NCBI GenBank assembly: GCA_902470905.1
Contig: CABRIC010000049.1
Span: 1 to 15,108, forward strand
Reading direction: 5' to 3'
From: an uncultured Collinsella sp.
GTDB lineage: Bacteria; Actinomycetota; Coriobacteriia; Coriobacteriales; Coriobacteriaceae
DNA length: 15,108 nucleotides
Below the pieces are notes generated by a model. The model was not told the origin of the DNA, made no database searches, and worked only from the letters and a program-made list of their open reading frames with translations. This document shows, piece by piece, positions 1 through 6,974 of the stretch. How positions within the stretch are numbered: position 1 is the stretch's first letter; each line of letters begins with the position of its first letter. The translations under genes were made by a program, and so were the position numbers.

Positions 1-41
1 GTATAAAACCAGTGTTGAGGGTTTTTCGCCGGCGCGGAACG

Positions 42-50
42 TGCTAGCAT
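42..50 (+). promoter_or_regulatory. Putative extended -10 promoter of the ileS T-box transcript
   Basis: The bases TGCTAGCAT form an extended -10 element (TG, one base, then TAGCAT with 4 of 6 matches to TATAAT). No good -35 box lies 16-18 bases upstream (the stretch there is T-rich, around 22-27), which is tolerable for an extended -10 promoter. A start near base 57 would sit just before the T-box leader, which is where it is needed. A nearly identical 12-mer recurs upstream of alaS at 12915-12926. Confidence 0.45.
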
Positions 51-56
51 ACTCCG

Positions 57-363
57 CATAAGCGTTGATGGGGACGAGTAGTCGGCCGTCCGCATGCTAC
101 AGAGAGCGGGGAGCGCTGAGAACCCGTGCATGCGACCGATGAAAATCACCCCGGAGCTGCGGTCCCAACGGACGTGCCGCGAGGTTCGTCTTAGTAGACA
201 TCGCCGAGATGGTCGTCGATATAGGCCAGCCGAGTAACGGATGCGAGCGCGCGAATACGCGGGCGAGGGCATCTAAGCTGGGTGGTTAAGCGAAGAGCTT
301 TTGCGGGCGTGCAGCCCGTTTTGTGGCGCTTCGTCCCAGCTTGCAGGGACGGGCGCTTTTTTT
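57..363 (+). promoter_or_regulatory. T-box riboswitch (tRNA-Ile sensing leader) upstream of ileS
   Basis: The leader RNA senses uncharged tRNA and switches between terminator and antiterminator. Conserved T-box elements appear in the expected order: GACGAGTAG at 73-81, AGAGAGC at 101-107, and the segment GAAAATCACCCCGGAGCTGC at 141-160, close to the usual Stem I consensus. AGTAGACATCGCC at 193-205 follows, where ATC at 200-202 is my candidate isoleucine specifier codon. A Stem III-like hairpin pairs 240-244 with 269-273. The T-box core GGGTGGTTAAGCG lies at 280-292; its TGGT (283-286) is complementary to an ACCA tRNA 3' end, as expected for tRNA-Ile with an A discriminator. The antiterminator can form by pairing 275-282 (AAGCTGGG) with 335-342 (CCCAGCTT) and 288-292 (AAGCG) with 327-331 (CGCTT), leaving the TGGT in a bulge. 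The identity as a T-box is firm; the left boundary and the specifier position are inferred. Confidence 0.93.
326..363 (+). terminator. T-box intrinsic terminator of the ileS leader
   Basis: The stem pairs GCGC (326-329) with GCGC (353-356) and CGTCCC (332-337) with GGGACG (346-351), closing an 8-base loop. Seven T residues follow at 357-363. The left arm and loop of this terminator overlap the right strand of the antiterminator (327-331 and 335-342), so the two folds exclude each other. Binding of uncharged tRNA-Ile should favour read-through into ileS. Confidence 0.92.
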
Positions 364-406
364 GGTGCCCATCGGGCGTGCGCGCCCACGACATGAAAGG
401 GGTACC

Positions 407-3208
407 GTGGCAAACGAGTACAAGCAGACGATGAATCTGCCCAAGACCGGTTTTCCCATGCGTGCCGGTCTTTCCAAGTCCGAGCCCAAGCGACTCAAGG
501 ACTGGCAGGACAACAAGGTCTACGAGCAGGTTCTGAAGAAGAACGAGGGTCACAAGAAGTTCGTGCTGCACGACGGTCCTCCGTACGCCAACGGTCCGAT
601 CCACATCGGCCATGCCATGAACAAGATCTCCAAGGACATGATCAACCGTTACTGGATGATGCAGGGCTGCGAAGTTCCCTATGTCCCCGGTTGGGACTGC
701 CACGGTCAGCCGATCGAGCACAAGGTCGAGGAAAAGCTCGGCACCGAGAAGTTCAACCAGACCTCCACGGCCAAGATCCGCGAGCTTTGCAACGAGTTCG
801 CTGTCGAGAACATCGAGCTCCAGAAGGCCGGCTTCCGTCGCTTGGGCGTGCTTGGCGACTGGGACAACCCGTATCTGACGCTCTATCACCAGCACGACGC
901 CGCCGACATCGAGGTCTTCAAGGCCATGTTCGATAAGGGCATGATCTATCGCGGTCACAAGCCGGTTCACTGGTGCAAGCACTGCCACACCGCGCTGGCC
1001 GAGGCCGAGATCGAGTACTCCGACGAGACGAGCCCGTCCATTTTCGTGCGCTTCGAGATGACTTCCAAGCCCGCCGGCCTCGAGAACTTCGACGGCCCGG
1101 TTGACTTTATCATCTGGACGACCACGCCGTGGACCATCCCCTCCGACCAGGCAGTTTCCCTCAAGCCCGGCGCCGCCTACGTCGCCGTTGAGCACGACGG
1201 CCGCGCCGAGGTCATGCTCGAGGACCTGGCTCCCAAGTGCTGCGAGGAGTTTGGCTGGGAGTACACTCCGGTTATGGTCGACGGCAAGCCCTATGTGGTT
1301 CCCGCCGAGACCTTCCACCACATCCACTACAAGCAGCCGATCTTTGACGGTGTCGAGGGCGTGGCGCTGCTGGCCGATTACGTCGGTGTCGATGACGGTA
1401 CCGGTATTGTCCACAACTCGCCCGGCCACGGCGTCGACGACTACTTTGCCTGCCTCAAGGAGGGCATCACCGACATCTGCATGCCGGTCGATGACGACGG
1501 CAAGTTCTACACCGGCGAGGAGTTTGGCACCGGTGGCCCCTTCAGCGGTATGGACACCGATGAGGCCAACCCGCACATCATCGAGTTCCTGCGCGAGCGC
1601 GGTACCCTAGTCCTCGAGAAGAAGATCACGCACAGCTATCCGCACTGCTGGCGTTGCAAGCACCCGGTGCTCTTCCGTGCTACCGACCAGTGGTTTGTCT
1701 CGATGGACAAGACCGGTTTGCGCGAGCAGGCTGGCAAAGAGGTCCGCGAGAACGTCAAGTGGTATCCGGCCCACGCGGCCAACCGCATCGGCGCCATGGT
1801 CGAGCAGCGTCCCGACTGGTGCATCAGCCGTCAGCGCAACTGGGGCGTGCCTATCCCCAGCTACACTTGCGCCGACTGCGGCGAGAAGATCATGAACGAC
1901 GCTACGCTCGACGCCGTCATCAAGCTCTTCCACGAGAAGGGCTCCGACGCTTGGTTCACCGACGCTCCCGAGAGCTACCTGGGCGAGGCCTGCGTCTGCC
2001 CCAAGTGCGGCGGCCATCACCTCAAGGCCGATAAGGACATTCTCGACGTGTGGTGGGATTCCGGCGTCTCCTGGAAGGCCGTCTGCGAGTATCGCCCTGA
2101 GCTTGAGTACCCGGCGGATGTGTACCTCGAGGGCTCCGACCAGCATCGTGGTTGGTTCCAGAGCTCGCTGCTCACCTCGGTGGGTGCCAACGGCCACGCC
2201 CCGTACAAGGCAGTCGTCTCGCAGGGCTTCACCCTCGACGGCCAGGGCCGCAAGATGTCCAAGTCGCTCGGCAACGTCATCGACCCCAACAAGGTCTGCG
2301 ACGAGATGGGCGCCGACATCATCCGTCTGTGGGTTGCGTCCGTCGATACCAGCTCCGACGTTTCCATCGACCATGAGATCCTTGCCCGTACGTCCGATGC
2401 CTACCGTCGTTTCCGCAACACGCTGCGCTTCCTGCTCTCCGAGCTTGAGGGTCAGTTTGAACCCGAGACCGACGGCGTCGCCTTTGCTGACTTACTGCCG
2501 CTCGACAAGCTCATGGTTGCCCGTCTGACCCAGGTCCAGGCCGAGGTCGACGACGCCTACGCCAGCTATGAGTTCCCGCGCGCCTACCGTGCGCTCTACG
2601 ACTTCGTGGTGACCGAGCTTTCCAACGTGTACCTTGACGCCCTGAAGGACCGTCTGTACTGCGACAAGCCCGGCTCGCTCGAGCGCCGCAGCGCGCAGAC
2701 CGTGCTGGCCGAGCTCTTCTCGATGCTCATGCGCGATCTGCAGCCGATCCTGTCCTACACGGTCGATGAGGCCATGGCCTATGCGCCCGCCGGCTGCGTC
2801 GATCACCAGAAGTACGCCGCGCTGCTCGATTGGTACAAGTCGCCCATCACGGTCGACGAGGCCAATGAGTTTGAGGGTGTGCTCGAGGCTTCGCTCGAAC
2901 TCCGTAGCGCCGTGACCAAGTCCCTTGAGGATGCCCGCTCTGCCGGCACCTTCACCAAGAGCCAGCAGGTCCGCGTCAAGGCGGTCGTTCCCGCCGAGAT
3001 GTACGCGCTGCTGACCGGCGACAAGGCTGTCGACCTGGCCGAGTTCTACATCGTCTCCGATGTTGAGCTGACCCAGGGCGAGGAGCTCTCCGTTGCTATC
3101 GAGGCTGCCGAGGGCGAGTGCTGCGACCGTTGCTGGAACTACCGCACCACCGTCGGCGAGTACAACGGCCACGCGCATATCTGTAAACGCTGCGCGGAGG
3201 CGCTGTAG
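407..3208 (+). CDS. ileS: Isoleucine-tRNA ligase (IleS)
   Basis: Cytoplasmic class Ia aminoacyl-tRNA synthetase that attaches isoleucine to tRNA-Ile. I start it at GTG 407, preceded four bases earlier by AGGGG (398-402), giving 933 residues, close to the 938 of E. coli IleS. The reading frame is open further upstream to a GTG at 323, but that lies inside the leader terminator. The HIGH motif is at residues 66-69 and KMSKS at 616-620. An editing (CP1) domain lies between them, with the WTTTPWT stretch typical of the family. Paired cysteines suggest zinc sites: CxxC at 488/491 and 531/534 in the insert before DVWWDSG, and a C-terminal finger at C906, C909, C926, C929, as in bacterial type I enzymes. 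The gene appears to be transcribed alone under T-box control and is followed by strong inverted repeats. No sign of damage. Confidence 0.98.
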   Translation: MANEYKQTMNLPKTGFPMRAGLSKSEPKRLKDWQDNKVYEQVLKKNEGHKKFVLHDGPPYANGPIHIGHAMNKISKDMINRYWMMQGCEVPYVPGWDCHGQPIEHKVEEKLGTEKFNQTSTAKIRELCNEFAVENIELQKAGFRRLGVLGDWDNPYLTLYHQHDAADIEVFKAMFDKGMIYRGHKPVHWCKHCHTALAEAEIEYSDETSPSIFVRFEMTSKPAGLENFDGPVDFIIWTTTPWTIPSDQAVSLKPGAAYVAVEHDGRAEVMLEDLAPKCCEEFGWEYTPVMVDGKPYVVPAETFHHIHYKQPIFDGVEGVALLADYVGVDDGTGIVHNSPGHGVDDYFACLKEGITDICMPVDDDGKFYTGEEFGTGGPFSGMDTDEANPHIIEFLRERGTLVLEKKITHSYPHCWRCKHPVLFRATDQWFVSMDKTGLREQAGKEVRENVKWYPAHAANRIGAMVEQRPDWCISRQRNWGVPIPSYTCADCGEKIMNDATLDAVIKLFHEKGSDAWFTDAPESYLGEACVCPKCGGHHLKADKDILDVWWDSGVSWKAVCEYRPELEYPADVYLEGSDQHRGWFQSSLLTSVGANGHAPYKAVVSQGFTLDGQGRKMSKSLGNVIDPNKVCDEMGADIIRLWVASVDTSSDVSIDHEILARTSDAYRRFRNTLRFLLSELEGQFEPETDGVAFADLLPLDKLMVARLTQVQAEVDDAYASYEFPRAYRALYDFVVTELSNVYLDALKDRLYCDKPGSLERRSAQTVLAELFSMLMRDLQPILSYTVDEAMAYAPAGCVDHQKYAALLDWYKSPITVDEANEFEGVLEASLELRSAVTKSLEDARSAGTFTKSQQVRVKAVVPAEMYALLTGDKAVDLAEFYIVSDVELTQGEELSVAIEAAEGECCDRCWNYRTTVGEYNGHAHICKRCAEAL

Positions 3209-3235
3209 TTACGCGGTTTTACCAAACCGCGTAAC
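3208..3235. repeat. Perfect 12-bp inverted repeat at the ileS stop codon
   Basis: GTTACGCGGTTT (3208-3219) pairs without mismatch with AAACCGCGTAAC (3224-3235) around a 4-base loop TACC. The left arm begins at the last base of the ileS stop codon. No T-tract follows, so it is not a standard intrinsic terminator, but it could stabilise the 3' end of the ileS mRNA or act together with the next structure. Confidence 0.8.
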
Positions 3236-3248
3236 GGCTCGACGCTGC

Positions 3249-3347
3249 AAACCCGCCAGAGCGGCAATCTGCCTTTCAGCTTCGGCGGCATGACCATAAG
3301 GTCTATGCCGCCTTGCTTCAAGGCACCTTGCTCGCTCTGGCGGGTTT
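3249..3347. repeat. Nested palindromic intergenic element with 15-bp terminal inverted repeats
   Basis: AAACCCGCCAGAGCG (3249-3263) is perfectly complementary to CGCTCTGGCGGGTTT (3333-3347). Within it GCCTT (3271-3275) can pair with AAGGC (3320-3324), and an inner hairpin pairs GGCGGCAT-GACC (3284-3295) with GGTC-(T)-ATGCCGCC (3300-3312) around a 4-base loop. A T run (3345-3348) follows the last arm, so the fold may terminate ileS transcripts. The size (about 99 bases), terminal inverted repeats and nested hairpins resemble a REP/BIME-like element or a tiny MITE, but only one copy is visible here. I see no open reading frame in it that I would support. Confidence 0.6.
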
Positions 3348-3386
3348 TCGCTGTCGGTAACGAATCATCGGCTATTTCGTTGCTGG

Positions 3387-3403
3387 TCAATATAAGATAT
3401 TGA
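3387..3403. promoter_or_regulatory. AT-rich palindrome upstream of lspA, possible operator or promoter region
   Basis: TCAATAT (3387-3393) and ATATTGA (3397-3403) form a perfect 7-bp inverted repeat around AAG. It stands out because roughly 3358-3425 is AT-rich in an otherwise GC-rich window. TATAAG/TAAGAT at 3391-3398 could be a -10 element inside the palindrome, but I find no convincing -35 at the right distance. The lspA promoter most likely lies here; the operator role is a guess. Confidence 0.3.
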
Positions 3404-3448
3404 TTTGCGTTAAACGTAATTCGATGTTCTTGAGGGTAGGGGATTGAT

Positions 3449-4048
3449 TTGGGTCGTGCTGGGGATATGACGCCGCCTTTGCGTTGGCGGTTGGGTGTTG
3501 CTGGTGGGGTAGCGCTCGTTGTGCTGCTTGTTGACCAGCTGACCAAGCTTGCGGTTCGTGCCGTGGGCGAAGCTTTGCATGTGACTGTCATCCCCGGTGT
3601 CATCGACTTTACGTTTGTCCGGAATATCGGTGCTGCCTTTAGTATGGGCGAGGGGCATGGCATCGCGTTTGCCGTGCTGGCGTTGGCGGTCATTCTCGCT
3701 ATTGCCGTGTACCTCGTTCGTGCACCCCAGCTCGCCCATCTTGAAGTCGTGGGCATGGCGATGGTTGCGGGCGGCGCCATTGGCAACGCAATCGACCGTC
3801 TGACTTTTGGCTTTGTGACCGATTTTATTGCCGCCACGTTCATCGACTTTCCTGTCTTTAACGTGGCCGATATCGGCATCACCGTAGGCGTCGTGCTTGC
3901 CCTTATCGGTTACATGTTCTTGAGTCCCGCCGCTCGCGAGGTCGATGCGACCGCTGAGCTCAACGCCCGTGACGAGGCCCGCGCCAAACGCAAAGCCAAG
4001 CAGCGTGGGGAGCGTGCCCGCAAGATTCGCGAAAGGAATGAGCGTTAA
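3449..4048 (+). CDS. lspA: Lipoprotein signal peptidase (signal peptidase II, LspA)
   Basis: Membrane aspartyl protease that removes the signal peptide from diacylglyceryl-modified prolipoproteins. The sequence has about four hydrophobic segments (near residues 15-30, 68-90, 98-115 and 141-158). It has the early DQLTKL motif and the two catalytic aspartates in their usual settings: D116 in GNAIDR and D141 in FNVAD. I start at TTG 3449 because AGGGG (3438-3442) lies six bases upstream; ATG 3467 (193 residues) is a real alternative but has only GGGG two bases away. The C-terminus carries a strongly charged, Lys/Arg-rich tail of about 35-40 residues (from about 162 to 199), longer than in many homologues and probably cytosolic. 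Its stop codon overlaps the start of the next gene by one base (TAATG), so the pair should be translationally coupled, as lspA and the adjacent pseudouridine synthase gene are neighbours in Bacillus too. Confidence 0.95.
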   Translation: MGRAGDMTPPLRWRLGVAGGVALVVLLVDQLTKLAVRAVGEALHVTVIPGVIDFTFVRNIGAAFSMGEGHGIAFAVLALAVILAIAVYLVRAPQLAHLEVVGMAMVAGGAIGNAIDRLTFGFVTDFIAATFIDFPVFNVADIGITVGVVLALIGYMFLSPAAREVDATAELNARDEARAKRKAKQRGERARKIRERNER

Positions 4049-5061
4049 TGGCCGACATCCATATTCTTGTTGCCGACGATTGCGCTGGCCAGCGTCTCGA
4101 TGCCTATCTGGGCGCCAATGACGGCTGCCCCACGCGTTCTGCCTGCGCGCATCTGATCGAGGGCGGCGCCGTTGCCGTTAACGGCGAGACCTGCCTGTCA
4201 AAAAAGTATGCCGTGCGCTCCGGCGACCGCATTTCGGTCGATCTGCCCGAGCCACACGACCCGACCGACGTGATTCCCGAGGCCATTCCTCTCGATATCC
4301 GCTACGAAGACGACTACCTTATCGTGCTCTCCAAGCAGCGCGGCCTGGTGTGCCATCCCGCCCACGGCCACGAGAGCGGCACGCTTGCGAACGCCTTGGT
4401 CTACCACTGCGGTATCGATCATCTTGGTACCGTGCAGGGTGAGGACCGCCCCGGCATCGTGCATCGCCTGGATCGCGATACCTCGGGTCTCATGCTTGCG
4501 GCAAAGGACGACGACACGCAGCGCGCACTTCAAAATCTCATTCGCACGCGTACGCTCGACCGCCGCTATATCACGCTTGTCCACGGGCACATCGCCATGG
4601 ACGAGGGCACCATCAATACCGGTATCGCCCGTTCTACGCGCGACCGCGTCAAGATGGCGGTTTCTGACGACCCCTTTGCCCGTCAGGCCATTACGACCTT
4701 TAAAGTCCTCGAGCGCTTCGATTCCACGCGCTTTGACGATGGTTATACGCTCGTTGAGTGCCATCTGTTTACCGGTCGCACGCACCAGATTCGCGTGCAT
4801 ATGCGTCATATCAACCACGCCTGCGTGGGCGATCCACTCTACGGCAAGTGCGATGCGCGCGCCGACCAGGGCCTGACCAGGCAGTTCCTTCATTCCTGGC
4901 GCGTGGCGTTCGACCATCCCGTGACGGGGGAGCGCATTGAGTGCCGCGACGAGCTGCCGTGGGATCTCGCTGCGGTTCTCGACGATCTGGCTCCGCGCTC
5001 GCTCTGTCGCACGGCCGTTGGAGATGAAATCGTTCCGCAGCTCGGTCTTCTCGAAGCCTAG
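4048..5061 (+). CDS. rluD: RluA/RluD-family 23S rRNA pseudouridine synthase
   Basis: Enzyme that isomerises uridine to pseudouridine in large-subunit rRNA. At 337 residues it has the usual length for RluD. An N-terminal S4 RNA-binding domain covers about residues 9-70, with LIEGGAVAVNGE as its core strand-turn. The catalytic domain follows from about 85 to 300, with motif HRLDRDTSG whose aspartate D142 is the expected nucleophile, and GRTHQIRVH from residue 243, the second family signature. AAAGGA at 4032-4037 lies ten bases before the ATG. The gene overlaps lspA by one base and is probably co-transcribed with it. The exact target uridines cannot be read from sequence; RluD (1911/1915/1917) is the commonest assignment for this S4-containing form. 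Confidence 0.93.
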   Translation: MADIHILVADDCAGQRLDAYLGANDGCPTRSACAHLIEGGAVAVNGETCLSKKYAVRSGDRISVDLPEPHDPTDVIPEAIPLDIRYEDDYLIVLSKQRGLVCHPAHGHESGTLANALVYHCGIDHLGTVQGEDRPGIVHRLDRDTSGLMLAAKDDDTQRALQNLIRTRTLDRRYITLVHGHIAMDEGTINTGIARSTRDRVKMAVSDDPFARQAITTFKVLERFDSTRFDDGYTLVECHLFTGRTHQIRVHMRHINHACVGDPLYGKCDARADQGLTRQFLHSWRVAFDHPVTGERIECRDELPWDLAAVLDDLAPRSLCRTAVGDEIVPQLGLLEA

Positions 5062-5079
5062 CCAGTATTAGGTGGTTTC

Positions 5080-5106
5080 TTGAACTCGGTAAGCCTGCGG
5101 TAAGAT
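5080..5106 (+). promoter_or_regulatory. Putative promoter of the glycosyltransferase gene
   Basis: TTGAAC (5080-5085, 4 of 6 matches to TTGACA) is followed after 15 bases by TAAGAT (5101-5106, 4 of 6 to TATAAT). The spacing is short; AGATAT at 5103-5108 would give 17. It lies in the 82-base gap between rluD and the glycosyltransferase, which supports separate transcription. Confidence 0.4.
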
Positions 5107-5143
5107 ATACGATTGTTTACGTTACGCGTTCTCGGGAGCCTGC

Positions 5144-6439
5144 ATGCTCGCCTTTTTACAAACCAACACACCCATCGTGGTCTTCAACCAGATTGTCGTC
5201 ACGCTGCTCACGGTCTGCTTTCTGTACCAGGTGGTCTTCTTTGTCATTGGCGCTCTTCGTGGCGAGGTCGCGCCCCCTAAGGCCAAAAAGCTCCATCGTT
5301 ATGCCTTCTTTATCGCGGCGCATAACGAGGAGGCCGTGATCGCCAACCTTGTTCGCTCCATCAAGGATCAGGATTATCCGTCCGAGCTTATCGAGGTCTT
5401 CGTGGTCGCCGATGCCTGCACCGACAACACGGCGCAGCTCGCGCGCGAGGCGGGTGCCATCGTTTATGAGCGCAACGACCTGGCCCGCAAGGGCAAGAGC
5501 TGGGTCATGGACTTTGGCTTCGACCGCATTCTCAACGAGTATCCCGACACGTTTGAGGGCTACTTTATCTTCGATGCCGATAACGTTATCTCCCGCGATT
5601 ACGTTTCCAAGATGAATGATGCCTTTGACCAGGGCTTCCATGTGGTCACGAGCTATCGCAATTCCAAGAACTTCGGCAGCTCGTGGATCTCGGCTGCTAA
5701 TGCCACGTGGTATCTACGCGAGGCGCGCTTCCTCAACAACGCGCGTAATATCTGCAAGACGTCCTGCGCTGTTTCGGGTTCGGGTTACCTTATCTCGTCA
5801 AGCGTTATCGAGGGCATGCACGGTTGGCAGTTCCACACGCTGACCGAGGACATTCAGTTCACTACGTTCTGCGCTATTCACGGTATTCGCATTGGCTATG
5901 CGCCGGCGGAGTTCTTTGACGAGCAACCCGTGACGTTCAAGGCATCCTGGAAGCAGCGTATGCGCTGGACCAAGGGCTTTTACCAGGTGTTCTTTACCTA
6001 CGGTAAGCACCTGGTCAAGTCGACCTTCCGCTACCATCGCTTTGCCGCCTACGACATGTTCATGACGATCGCCCCGGGTATGCTGCTGTCGCTCATCTCG
6101 ATGCTCGCCAATGCGACGTTCCTGATCGTGGGTGGACTCTCGCACGGCTTTTTGGCTACCGAAGTCGAGATGCAGGCCTGTGCCGCGTCGCTCATTATGA
6201 CCTTCGCCATGATGTATCAGACTTTTTTCATCCTGGCGCTGCTCACGACTATCTTTGAGTACAAGCATATTCACTGCGCGCAAAAGTGGCGTCTGGTGAC
6301 TAACCTGTTTACCTTCCCGATCTTTATGTTCAGCTATATCCCCATCACGGTGGCCGCGCTGTTCCTGAAGGTCGACTGGGTTCCTACCCAGCATGCCGTA
6401 AACGTTACCCTTGATGAGGTCATGCAAGGCGCCAAATAA
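5144..6439 (+). CDS. Membrane-bound family 2 glycosyltransferase (BcsA/NodC/HasA-like)
   Basis: Likely an integral membrane GT2 enzyme that builds or extends a cell-surface polysaccharide or glycolipid from a nucleotide sugar. It has 431 residues. A hydrophobic segment covers about 13-38. The GT-A catalytic domain follows, with HNEE (60-63), D90 in VVADACTDNT, the DAD metal motif at 144-146, and TED at 234-236 as the likely general base. QRMRW at 271-275 is the Q-x-x-R-W motif of processive enzymes. Several C-terminal transmembrane segments lie near 305-335, 345-372 and 388-410. No PilZ domain is present. GGGAG (5134-5138) sits five bases before the ATG. It is flanked by a promoter candidate and a strong terminator, so it is probably transcribed alone. 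The sugar substrate cannot be told from sequence, and its neighbours give no polysaccharide pathway context. Confidence 0.9.
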   Translation: MLAFLQTNTPIVVFNQIVVTLLTVCFLYQVVFFVIGALRGEVAPPKAKKLHRYAFFIAAHNEEAVIANLVRSIKDQDYPSELIEVFVVADACTDNTAQLAREAGAIVYERNDLARKGKSWVMDFGFDRILNEYPDTFEGYFIFDADNVISRDYVSKMNDAFDQGFHVVTSYRNSKNFGSSWISAANATWYLREARFLNNARNICKTSCAVSGSGYLISSSVIEGMHGWQFHTLTEDIQFTTFCAIHGIRIGYAPAEFFDEQPVTFKASWKQRMRWTKGFYQVFFTYGKHLVKSTFRYHRFAAYDMFMTIAPGMLLSLISMLANATFLIVGGLSHGFLATEVEMQACAASLIMTFAMMYQTFFILALLTTIFEYKHIHCAQKWRLVTNLFTFPIFMFSYIPITVAALFLKVDWVPTQHAVNVTLDEVMQGAK

Positions 6440-6447
6440 CCACCACC

Positions 6448-6489
6448 AAAACCACCGCAAAGGGGACAGGCACCTTTGTGGTGGTTTTT
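6448..6489 (+). terminator. Intrinsic terminator of the glycosyltransferase gene
   Basis: AAAACCACC (6448-6456) pairs with GGTGGTTTT (6480-6488), a G-T wobble follows (6457/6479), and CAAAGG (6458-6463) pairs with CCTTTG (6473-6478). This gives a 16-step stem with a 9-base loop, ending in a T-tract (6485-6489). The top of the hairpin contains GGGGACAGGCACC (6462-6474), discussed among the findings. Confidence 0.88.
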
Positions 6490-6520
6490 GCTTTTGCGAT
6501 GCAGCTCGAGGAGGAGTCCG

Positions 6521-6943
6521 ATGGCCTATATCCCGTTTTGGATTTGCATCTTTGCCGGCGTGGCAATTGATGCCCGAGAGCGACGGTTTCCCAATGGGCT
6601 TGCCGGCGCATGTGCCGTGGCGGCGTTGGCGGGCGTTTGGCTCGACAAAGGCGTTAACACGGCGCTTGACCATGCCGGTCTTGCGGTCATCGTCTATCTT
6701 GCTCTCGTGCTGACTGAGTCCCTCTGGCGTCGTCTTCGCCAAATCCCGGGCATCGGCATGGGGGATGCCAAGGCGCTCTTCGCGCTTTGCACGCTCGACC
6801 CTATGGGTGGCATCGTGGCATTTGCCGTCGCACTCCTGGCCCTGGCCCTCTCCTGCCTCTTCACAAAATCGCGCTCCCTGCCATTGCTCCCGTTTTTGGT
6901 GCCGATTTTTGCCATAATCGAGGTCGTGGGCTGCACTTTGTAA
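6521..6943 (+). CDS. A24-family prepilin-peptidase-like membrane protein
   Basis: Small integral membrane aspartyl peptidase of the type that cleaves type IV prepilin or Flp pilin leader peptides. Start ATG 6521 follows a strong GAGGAGGAG (6508-6516) at four bases, giving 140 residues. Both signature aspartates are present: D18 in the D-x-R-x-R-x-x-PN context and D82 in GIGMGDAK. The rest is four to five hydrophobic segments, ending in a PLLPFLVP stretch typical of the C-terminal helix. It lacks the N-terminal methyltransferase part of PilD and so matches the short CpaA/TadV form. No pilin or secretion gene lies in the window, so its substrate is unknown. It begins just after the terminator of the upstream gene and ends 31 bases before the HD hydrolase, probably sharing its transcript. 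Confidence 0.8.
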   Translation: MAYIPFWICIFAGVAIDARERRFPNGLAGACAVAALAGVWLDKGVNTALDHAGLAVIVYLALVLTESLWRRLRQIPGIGMGDAKALFALCTLDPMGGIVAFAVALLALALSCLFTKSRSLPLLPFLVPIFAIIEVVGCTL

Positions 6944-6974
6944 CCGATTGCGCATCCTTCTTAAGGAGCATGCC

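Noticed and set aside
323..406. Upstream extension of ileS to GTG 323
   Set aside because: The start would lie within the T-box terminator stem, and the added residues are unlike IleS N-termini; GTG 407 has a good ribosome-binding site.
191..1576. 461-codon minus-strand open frame over ileS and the T-box
   Set aside because: Antisense shadow of ileS and its leader; low-complexity composition and no recognisable motif.
3139..3882. 247-codon minus-strand open frame over the ileS-lspA gap
   Set aside because: It runs antisense to the IleS zinc finger and lspA and through palindromes; no start signal or motif supports it.
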